Assembly: GCA_007117945.1 (NCBI GenBank)
Contig: SKTN01000150.1
Coordinates: forward strand, 1 to 8,691
DNA: 8,691 nucleotides
DNA from: Nitriliruptoraceae bacterium
GTDB lineage: Bacteria; Actinomycetota; Nitriliruptoria; Nitriliruptorales; Nitriliruptoraceae
Reading direction: 5' to 3'
Position numbers and translations under genes: made by a program. The notes beneath the pieces were generated by a model that worked only from the letters and a program-made list of their open reading frames with translations, made no database searches and was not told where the DNA came from. Positions 1 through 5,333 of the stretch are shown piece after piece (position 1 is the stretch's first letter; the number at the start of each line of letters is the position of its first letter).

Positions 1-619
1 AGATGTCCAGGGTCTCCTGGGCGATGCGCTTCTGCTTCTCCCGCGGGGTGTAGCCGATCGTCTCCATGTTGTGGACCCGGTCGGCGAGCTTGATCACCAG
101 GACCCGGATGTCCTTGGCCATCGCGACGATCATCTTGCGCAGGGTCTCGGCCTGCTGCTGCTGCTTGGACTCCACCTGCAGCCGGTCGAGCTTGGTGACC
201 CCGTCGACGAGGTGGGCGACCTCCTCGCCGAAGCCCTCCTTGACGTCACCCAGGGTGGCAGGGGTGTCCTCCACGGTGTCGTGGAGCAGGGCTGCCACCA
301 GGGTGGGCGTGCCGAGCCCGAGGCGGGCGAGCTCCGCGGCCACCGCCACGGGATGGGTGATGTAGTCCTCGCCGCTCTGGCGCTTCTGGCCCTCGTGCAT
401 CGCCTCCGCGTAGCGGTAGGCACGCACCACCTCGCGCAGGTCGGCGCGGGAGGACTCCCGGATCGCCGCGGCCAGGTCGTCGAGCTCGGACGGGATCGTG
501 TCGCGCTGGACCAGGGGCAGCCGGGAGATGGCCGCCTTGACGCCCGTGGGCCGTGGTGGGGGGAGCGCGGGACGGGTGTCCCGAGCCTGCCCGGTGTCGG
601 TGGCGTCCGAGGTGCTCAG
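1..619 (-). CDS. rel: Bifunctional (p)ppGpp synthetase/hydrolase Rel, N-terminal part (cut by the left window edge)
   Basis: Rel/SpoT-family enzyme that makes and degrades the stringent-response alarmone (p)ppGpp in the cytoplasm. Only the N-terminal hydrolase half is in the window; the synthetase, TGS and ACT regions lie beyond base 1. Visible family motifs, in order, are HEGQKRQSGEDYITHPVAVA, the metal-binding HD of ALLHDTVEDT (H and D codons at 283-278), HLVDGVTKLDRL, and VLVIKLADRVHNMETIGY. The intact HDxxxED suggests active hydrolysis. The frame is closed by a stop at 688-686, and between there and about 430 it has no ATG, GTG or TTG codon. I chose the CTG at 619-617 because GGGGG lies 6 nt upstream of it; other in-frame CTGs are at 658, 520 and 514. 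The first 38 or so residues are a Pro/Arg/Thr-rich leader, as in other actinobacterial Rel proteins. It lies 58 nt downstream of apt on the same strand, a common pairing. Identity is very secure; the start is not. Confidence 0.93.
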   Translation of the reverse strand, partial: MSTSDATDTGQARDTRPALPPPRPTGVKAAISRLPLVQRDTIPSELDDLAAAIRESSRADLREVVRAYRYAEAMHEGQKRQSGEDYITHPVAVAAELARLGLGTPTLVAALLHDTVEDTPATLGDVKEGFGEEVAHLVDGVTKLDRLQVESKQQQQAETLRKMIVAMAKDIRVLVIKLADRVHNMETIGYTPREKQKRIAQETLDI

Positions 620-625
620 CGTGGA

Positions 626-630
626 CCCCC
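626..630 (-). promoter_or_regulatory. Possible Shine-Dalgarno sequence for a CTG start of rel
   Basis: On the minus strand this is GGGGG, separated by TCCACG (6 nt) from the CTG at 619-617 in the rel frame. It is the best-placed purine run before any of the four candidate CTG codons. The CTG at 520 has AAGGCGG upstream, but about 11 nt away. There is no ATG, GTG or TTG in any minus frame between about 540 and 690, so a frameshift alone would not supply a normal start. Confidence 0.45.
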
Positions 631-677
631 AGCCCGCGGGCGTGGTGCCCGCCTGCAGGCAGCGTACCGACCGGCCC

Positions 678-1205
678 TCAGTACCTCAGGAGGGATCCGT
701 GCCGGTAGCCCTCGAGGCGGGCGGCACCACCCAGCGCCGTGAGCTCCAGCAGGAAGCTCAGGCCCACCACCTCACCGCCGAGCTGCTCCACCAGGGCCGC
801 GGTCGCCGCGGCGGTGCCACCCGTGGCCAGGACGTCGTCGACGATCAGCACCCGCTGGCCGGGCGTGATCGCCCCGGCCTGCAGTTCCAGCACCGCCTCG
901 CCGTACTCCAGGGCGAAGGCGACCGACACCGTCTCCCCGGGGAGCTTTCCGGCCTTGCGGGCCGGGACGAAACCGGCACCGGTGCGCAGGGCCACGGGCG
1001 CGCCCAGGATGAAACCGCGGGACTCGATGCCCACCACCGCATCGACGTCCTCGGCCAACTCGGACAGCGCCTGCACCGCCACCTCGAAGGCGGCGGAGTC
1101 CGCGAGCAGGGGCGCGACGTCACGGAAGATGATGCCGGGCTCGGGGAAGTCGGGCACGTCCCGGATCAGCCGTGCGAGGTCGTGGGGGTCGTGGGCTGCA
1201 CTCAC
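678..1205 (-). CDS. apt: Adenine phosphoribosyltransferase
   Basis: Converts adenine and PRPP to AMP and pyrophosphate in purine salvage, in the cytoplasm. The 175-residue length is normal for the family. Visible motifs are FPEPGIIFRDV (residues 20-30), ESRGFILG (61-68), the ARKAGKLPG loop (82-90) and the type I PRTase PRPP-binding loop VLIVDDVLATGGT (119-131), whose two acidic residues and TGGT turn are intact. The start is a GTG with AGGAG at 1217-1213, 7 nt upstream. It lies 81 nt after secF and 58 nt before rel, all on the same strand. Adjacency to rel is widespread in Gram-positive bacteria and places AMP supply beside alarmone metabolism. Nothing appears missing or damaged. Confidence 0.97.
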   Translation of the reverse strand: MSAAHDPHDLARLIRDVPDFPEPGIIFRDVAPLLADSAAFEVAVQALSELAEDVDAVVGIESRGFILGAPVALRTGAGFVPARKAGKLPGETVSVAFALEYGEAVLELQAGAITPGQRVLIVDDVLATGGTAAATAALVEQLGGEVVGLSFLLELTALGGAARLEGYRHGSLLRY

Positions 1206-1220
1206 GGGGCGGCTCCTGTC

Positions 1221-1244
1221 CCGGGGTCGTGTCCGGGGTCGTGT
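1221..1244. repeat. Two perfect tandem copies of a 12-bp unit in the secF-apt gap
   Basis: The plus strand reads CCGGGGTCGTGT twice in direct succession, followed by CC. The unit sits in the 81-nt gap between the secF stop and the apt start, and ends 4 nt upstream of the apt Shine-Dalgarno sequence. The rest of the gap shows no convincing promoter or terminator. It may be a chance slippage product or a binding site; only the repetition itself is seen. Confidence 0.85.
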
Positions 1245-1286
1245 CCTGAACCGGTGACGTGCCGGGACGGTCGCCCGGCCCCTGCC

Positions 1287-2372
1287 TCAGCGCTTGCGAC
1301 GCTTCCTGCCCTTGCCCTGACCCCGGACGTACTCCGTGGTGATGGGCGCGCGGGCCTCGGGCGAACCCGGCGCCGGCTCCTCCACGGGCGGGGCAGGCGC
1401 AGCCTCGTCGATCGCGTCGGGGTCCGAGCCGGTGTCCTGCTCCGCCGCCTTGGCCACGCGCCGCTGCTCCTCGGGCTCGAAGCCCTTGAGCCACGCGAAC
1501 AGCGGGCCCGCCACGAACAGCGAGGAGTACACCCCCACCGCCATCCCGACGAACAGCGCCAGGGCGAGGTCCTGCAGCGTCGTCGCACCGAGGATCTGGG
1601 CACCGAGCAGCAGGAGGGCGCCCACGGGCAGCAGGGAGGTGATCGAGGTGTTGATGGAGCGGTAGACGACCTGGTTCATGGAGGCGTTGACCACCTCGGG
1701 GAAGGTCCGCAGCCCCGGGTCGCCCAGGTTGATCCCGTTCTCCTTGACCCGGTCGAAGACCACCACGGAGTCGTACAGCGAGTAACCCAGGATCGTCAGC
1801 AGGGCGATCACCGTGGCGGGTGAGACGTTGAACCCCACCAGGGCGTAGATCCCGATGGTGATGAGGATGTCGTGGACCAGCGCCACGATGGAGGCCACCG
1901 CCATCTTGAACTCGAGCCGGAAGGTGATGTAGAGCACCACCACCACCAGGAACACCAGCAGCGCCTCGATGGCCTGGCGGGTGATGCGCTCGCCCCACAC
2001 CGGGCCGACGAAGTCGAAGCCGATCTCCGCCGGCTGGGCGGTCTCCTCCAGGGCACCGCGCACCGCCCGCTCCACCTCGCTGGCGGGCTCCAGGGACTCC
2101 GTGCGCACCTGCGCGCCGGTGGTCACCCCGTCGGCGGTCTGCAGCTGTGCGATGACGTCGGTGGCGCCGGCGTCCTCGGCCGCCTCCCGCAGCTCCGAGG
2201 AGGTGACGTCCGGCCGGACATCCACCAACTGGTAGGCGTTGCCGCCGACGAAGTCGATGGACAGGTCCAGCCCCCGCACACCCAGCGACAGCACGCTGAT
2301 GGCCAGCAGCACGCCGGAGATCAGGATCCAGCGCTGCGAGTTGCCGACGAAGTCGATCGTGGGGGTCCTCAT
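1287..2372 (-). CDS. secF: Protein translocase subunit SecF
   Basis: Inner-membrane partner of SecD in the accessory Sec complex, which uses the proton motive force to assist late steps of export through SecYEG. The protein has 361 residues. Six membrane segments are seen near 15-33, 134-151, 157-180, 183-205, 240-263 and 267-292. The extracytoplasmic P1 domain begins with the family motif LSIDFVGG (37-44) and ends near FDFVGPVWGERI (119-130). The hallmark TILGYSLYDSVVVFDRVKE (193-211) and NTSITSLLPV (241-250) are intact. A cytoplasmic tail of about 65 residues follows, Ala/Pro/Glu-rich and then ending in the very basic GKGRKRRKR. The ATG start overlaps the secD stop in ATGA, with AGGAG 7 nt upstream, so the two proteins are translationally coupled and probably made in equal amounts. 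Confidence 0.97.
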   Translation of the reverse strand: MRTPTIDFVGNSQRWILISGVLLAISVLSLGVRGLDLSIDFVGGNAYQLVDVRPDVTSSELREAAEDAGATDVIAQLQTADGVTTGAQVRTESLEPASEVERAVRGALEETAQPAEIGFDFVGPVWGERITRQAIEALLVFLVVVVLYITFRLEFKMAVASIVALVHDILITIGIYALVGFNVSPATVIALLTILGYSLYDSVVVFDRVKENGINLGDPGLRTFPEVVNASMNQVVYRSINTSITSLLPVGALLLLGAQILGATTLQDLALALFVGMAVGVYSSLFVAGPLFAWLKGFEPEEQRRVAKAAEQDTGSDPDAIDEAAPAPPVEEPAPGSPEARAPITTEYVRGQGKGRKRRKR

Positions 2373-3859
2373 GCCCGAGCTCCTGCCGTCACACGTCGGT
2401 CCGGGTCCACGGCGCCGACGTTGCGTCGGGTCAGCACCCCACGATCGGCCAGCACGTAGGCGGCCGGTCGGGCGAAGGTGTACATGATGATCAGGTCCAG
2501 CACGCTGGAGATCCCCAGCATGAGCGCGAAGCCGCGCACGGGACCGACCGCCAGGAAGTACAGGATCGTGGCGGCGGCGATCGTGACCGTGTTGCCCGTC
2601 AGGTTGGTGCGCCAGGCCGACTCATGGGCCCGGATCACGGCGGTGCGCACCGTCTTGCCGAGGTTGACCTCGTCACGGATCCGTTCGGCGTAGATGATGG
2701 CAGAGTCCGCGGTGATACCGATGGACACGATGATGCCGGCCACCCCGGCCAGCGTCAGCGCGAAGCCGATCCACTGCCCCATCAGCGCGATCCCGGCCAC
2801 GATGAACAGCCCGTAGAGGGCCACCTCAAGCACCGCGATGACCCCGACCCACCGGTAGAACCACATCAGCCAACCGGCCACCAGGGCGAGGCCGATCAGC
2901 CCGGCGAGGATCCCCGCCTGCAGCGACTCGGCGCCGAGCGTCGGGGAGACGGTCTGGAAGGTGGAGGCCTCCAGGGAGATCGGCAGCGCACCCGTCCGCA
3001 GGACCAGGGCGAGGTCGGTGGCCTCCTGCTCCTGCTCGTCGCGGTCCAGCCCGCCGCCGGTGGTGATGGTGGCGCTGCCACCGGTGATGCCGGTCCCGCA
3101 GGCCACCGTGGGGTTGACCCCCGGTGAGGACTCCACGATGTTGTCCAGCACGATGGCGAAGCGCCCATCGCGGCCCTGGTCGCGCTCGCAGGCCAGGTCG
3201 GAGGTGACGGCGGCGAAGATGCCGCCGCCCTCGTCGTCGAGGTCGAGCCCGACCTGGAAGGCCTGGCCGGCCCCCTGGCCGATCTGGACGAAGGCGTCCT
3301 CGATGTTGTCCCCGGTCAGCTCCGCAGGCCCGACCTCGTACTTGATCGGCAGGGCCTCCTCGGTCTCCGGGTCGATCAGCGCGTCGTCGGGCGAGCCGCA
3401 CAGGATCCCGGACTCCCCCGTGGCCAACTCCTCACGCTCGTCCACGGGTGCCAGGCAGTCGGGTCCCTCGTCGTAGCGCTCGGAACCGGGCGGGATCTCG
3501 TCCAGCACCCGGCGGAAGGAGAGCTGGGCCGTGGTGCCGATGATCTCCTGCACCCGGTCGGCGTCGGCGATCCCGGGGAGCTGCACCTGCACGTCGGTGC
3601 CGGAGCGGGAGATGTCGGGCTCGGCCACACCCAGGGAGTCCACCCGGGCGCGGATCACCTCGATCGTCTCGTCGATGATCTCCTCGAGATCGTCGGGTTC
3701 CTCCTCCCCCGGGGGCAGCACGGGGTTGTAGATCGCGCTGATCCCACCCTGGAGGTCGAGGCCGAGGTTGGGGCGTGCACCCATGCCGAGGTAGACCCCC
3801 GCCGTCACGGCGAGGAGCACCACCACCGCGATGCTGGTGAAGAGGGGACGCTTGTCCAC
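2369..3859 (-). CDS. secD: Protein translocase subunit SecD
   Basis: Works with SecF and YajC in the membrane to complete and drive protein export with the proton gradient. The protein has 496 residues. The first membrane segment (about 8-26) is followed by LGLDLQGG (32-39), the P1 domain with RARVDSLGVAEPDI (70-83) and VQLPGI (92-97), and GALPISLEASTF (290-301). Five more membrane segments lie between about 315 and 470. The region GIIVSIGITADSAIIYAERI (375-394) corresponds to the functional VDAN segment of proteobacterial SecD; the TADS form is, to my knowledge, typical of actinobacteria. Exactly four cysteines occur (135, 154, 224, 254), all in the extracytoplasmic part. The start is a GTG with AGGAA 6 nt upstream, 24 nt after the HD gene. 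The stop overlaps the secF start. Confidence 0.97.
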   Translation of the reverse strand: MDKRPLFTSIAVVVLLAVTAGVYLGMGARPNLGLDLQGGISAIYNPVLPPGEEEPDDLEEIIDETIEVIRARVDSLGVAEPDISRSGTDVQVQLPGIADADRVQEIIGTTAQLSFRRVLDEIPPGSERYDEGPDCLAPVDEREELATGESGILCGSPDDALIDPETEEALPIKYEVGPAELTGDNIEDAFVQIGQGAGQAFQVGLDLDDEGGGIFAAVTSDLACERDQGRDGRFAIVLDNIVESSPGVNPTVACGTGITGGSATITTGGGLDRDEQEQEATDLALVLRTGALPISLEASTFQTVSPTLGAESLQAGILAGLIGLALVAGWLMWFYRWVGVIAVLEVALYGLFIVAGIALMGQWIGFALTLAGVAGIIVSIGITADSAIIYAERIRDEVNLGKTVRTAVIRAHESAWRTNLTGNTVTIAAATILYFLAVGPVRGFALMLGISSVLDLIIMYTFARPAAYVLADRGVLTRRNVGAVDPDRRVTAGARA

Positions 3860-3883
3860 GTGAGGTTCCTGGTCGTGAGCGGC

Positions 3884-4786
3884 TCAGCCGAGGGGGACGC
3901 CGTTGGCGGTGATCCGGAACTCGCAACCGAGGGTGCGGGCGCCCCGGCGACACATGACCATGCGGTCCAGGAAGATCTCGAAGTACTCGATCACCGTGGA
4001 ACGGTCGGTGTCGAGCTCGAGCTCCAGGGTGATGGTGGCGGCGTCGGCGTCGACCCGCAGGAAGGAGTGGGTCACCGCGTCGTTGACGCGGTCGTGGATG
4101 TCGGTGGCGGTGTCGGCGCCCTTGCGCACACGGGAGCGGTGCACGTCGGACTTGTCGGCGAGGATCACCGCGGCGCCCACGGGACCGATCGCGGAGCCGT
4201 ACTGCTCCTCGTGGTTGCCCACCGCGGACAGCACCAGCCCGATCCGGTAGGGGTCCACCTCGAGGCGGCGCAGGGCGTCGTAGGCGATCCAGGCCCCCGA
4301 CAGCCCGTGGTTGGCCCGGGTGACCACGTTGCCGACGTCGTGGAGGTAACCGGCCACGGCGGCCAGCTCGCACAGCTCGTCGTCAGCACCGAGGTGGTGC
4401 AGCACGTTGTGGGCGATGCGACCCACCAGGTTGGCGTGGCGGAACCCGTGCTCGGTGAAGCCGAGGCTGCCGAGGAACTGGTCGGACAGCTTGATGAAGG
4501 CCGAGACCACCTCGTCGTTCTGCAGCCCGGTGAGCATGTCGACGTGGGAGCCCGTGCGCCGCTCGGCGTCGAGGGCCACCGTGCGGGCCTCCGCGACGGC
4601 GTCGGCCGCGTCCACACCGCGCAGCAGGGCCGCCTCCGCGGACCCCCGGATCGCGCTGGAGGGGTCGGTCAGCGCCGAGGGCGAGGGGTCGTCCACCTCG
4701 GCAGGCACCTCGGCGTCCGCGCGGGTGGCCGCGGCCGCATCGACGGTGTCGGCGGCCGGTGGGCGCGGGCGGTCGGACTCGCTCAC
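3884..4786 (-). CDS. HD-domain metal-dependent phosphohydrolase of unknown substrate
   Basis: Soluble 300-residue protein with no signal peptide or membrane segment. An Ala/Asp/Pro-rich, probably disordered leader (about 1-45) is followed by a helical stretch and an HD domain. The metal ligands are all present: H117 in GFRHANLVGRIA, H149-D150 in AGYLHDVGNV, H160 in RANHGLSG, H192 in VGNHEE and D211 in LADKSDVHRSRVR. This predicts an active one- or two-metal phosphohydrolase, likely on a phosphate ester or nucleotide, but the substrate cannot be read from the sequence. The C-terminal part (about 226-300) contains DIHDRVNDAVTHSFLRVD, YFEIFLDRMVMCRR and LGCEFRITANG and looks like a family-specific domain. 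From memory, similar uncharacterised HD proteins occur in clostridia. It starts with a GTG overlapping the yajC stop (GTGA) and ends 24 nt before secD, so it is co-expressed with the Sec accessory genes. Confidence 0.9.
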   Translation of the reverse strand: MSESDRPRPPAADTVDAAAATRADAEVPAEVDDPSPSALTDPSSAIRGSAEAALLRGVDAADAVAEARTVALDAERRTGSHVDMLTGLQNDEVVSAFIKLSDQFLGSLGFTEHGFRHANLVGRIAHNVLHHLGADDELCELAAVAGYLHDVGNVVTRANHGLSGAWIAYDALRRLEVDPYRIGLVLSAVGNHEEQYGSAIGPVGAAVILADKSDVHRSRVRKGADTATDIHDRVNDAVTHSFLRVDADAATITLELELDTDRSTVIEYFEIFLDRMVMCRRGARTLGCEFRITANGVPLG

Positions 4787-5133
4787 CGGTCCGGGGCCTC
4801 GTCGCCGTCGGTGTCGTCCTCGGTGTCGGTGTCGGCGTCGGCGTCGTCGACCGCTGCCGGCGCCGGCTCATCCCCCACGATCCGTGCCAGGGAGGACCGC
4901 TCGTAGCGCACGATGATGTCCTCATCCGCGTCCACGGCGAGGTCCATCGTGCTGTCGGTCAGGGCCACCACGCGGCCGTGGAGGCCACCGATGGTGACGA
5001 CATCGTCGCCCACGCCGAGCGCCCGCACCATCCGCTCCTGTTCCTTGCGCCGCTTCTGCTGCGGGCGGATCAACAGCAGGTACAGCACCACCAGGAAGCC
5101 GATGGGCAGCAGGAGGCCGCCGAGCTCTTCCAC
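4783..5133 (-). CDS. yajC: Sec translocase accessory protein YajC
   Basis: Small membrane protein that joins SecD and SecF. The 116-residue product has one N-terminal membrane segment (about 6-22) followed at once by the family motif IRPQQKRRKEQ (22-32), then a small beta domain with GDDVVTIGGLHGRVV (42-56) and VRYERSSLARIV (76-87). The last 29 or so residues (from 88) are an acidic tail, Asp/Glu/Thr/Ala-rich with eleven Asp, longer and more acidic than I would expect for this family. The start is a GTG with AAGGA 6 nt upstream; the frame stays open far upstream through the antiporter gene, but that part does not resemble a protein. It is first in a block with HD, secD and secF, and its stop overlaps the HD start. 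The 200-nt gap ahead of it is where a promoter would be expected. Confidence 0.94.
   Translation of the reverse strand: MEELGGLLLPIGFLVVLYLLLIRPQQKRRKEQERMVRALGVGDDVVTIGGLHGRVVALTDSTMDLAVDADEDIIVRYERSSLARIVGDEPAPAAVDDADADTDTEDDTDGDEAPDR
4801..4849. repeat. Low-complexity GTCGGT/GTCGGC run inside the 3' end of yajC
   Basis: The plus strand repeats 6-bp and 3-bp variants of GTCGGT, GTCGGC and GTC. On the coding strand these give alternating GAC, GCC and ACC codons for the acidic tail of YajC (about residues 95-110). Such repeats can expand or shrink by slippage without a frameshift when changes are multiples of three. It is part of the gene, not a separate element. Confidence 0.6.
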
Positions 5134-5213
5134 GTCACGTCCTTCGTCTCGGACCCGCACGGTCCGGTCGTCGGTGGTCGTCGCGTCGCCGCACACGGTC
5201 CCGGGGGGATCCT

Positions 5214-5234
5214 GCACCAGCACGGTGCTGGTGC
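5214..5234. repeat. Perfect 10-bp inverted repeat upstream of yajC
   Basis: GCACCAGCAC (5214-5223) and its exact reverse complement GTGCTGGTGC (5225-5234) are separated by a single G. As DNA this is a dyad like an operator for a dimeric regulator. As RNA it can fold as an 8-bp stem with a 5-nt loop. It lies about 80 nt upstream of the yajC start on the minus strand and outside any gene. Function is not known; an operator, attenuator or processing site are all possible. Confidence 0.75.
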
Positions 5235-5299
5235 GCCTGGCGTCGACCAGGTCCGCACGCGGCCGAAGCCGGTAGGGCCCACGCAGGAGGACGCGACGA

Positions 5300-5318
5300 C
5301 GCCCGCCTGAGGCGGGCG
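5300..5318 (-). terminator. GC-rich hairpin after the antiporter gene, possible terminator
   Basis: CGCCCGCC (5300-5307) and GGCGGGCG (5311-5318) form a perfect 8-bp stem with a 3-nt loop, 15 nt past the antiporter stop codon. No run of T follows on the minus strand, so it is not a classical intrinsic terminator. Hairpins without a T tract are common behind actinobacterial genes. It may end or weaken transcription from the ruv-antiporter side. Confidence 0.5.
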
Positions 5319-5333
5319 CATCGAGAGGGCAGC

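Larger units (their letters stand above)
5134..5333. other. Longest non-coding gap, between the antiporter and yajC genes
   Basis: No plausible small gene is seen in these 200 bases. They hold a GC-rich hairpin just after the antiporter stop, a perfect inverted repeat near the middle and the yajC ribosome binding site (AAGGA, 5144-5140). I found no convincing -10/-35 pair. Every other gap in the window is 81 nt or shorter, so this is the best candidate for a boundary between transcription units and for the promoter of the yajC-HD-secDF block. Confidence 0.6.

Noticed and set aside
662..690. Possible promoter for rel (TACGCT as a -10 hexamer) and a CTGAGG-TA-CTGAGG direct repeat around the apt stop.
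   Set aside because: No acceptable -35 box lies at the right distance, and the repeat is only 6 bp, so chance cannot be excluded.
498..1823. Long plus-strand open frame of 441 codons opposite apt and secF.
   Set aside because: It runs antisense to two well-recognised genes, has GC-driven composition rich in Arg, Gly and Gln with no family motif, and results from the scarcity of stop codons in high-GC DNA. Other long plus-strand frames (3860-4906, 6039-6983, 6980-8077) are rejected for the same reason.
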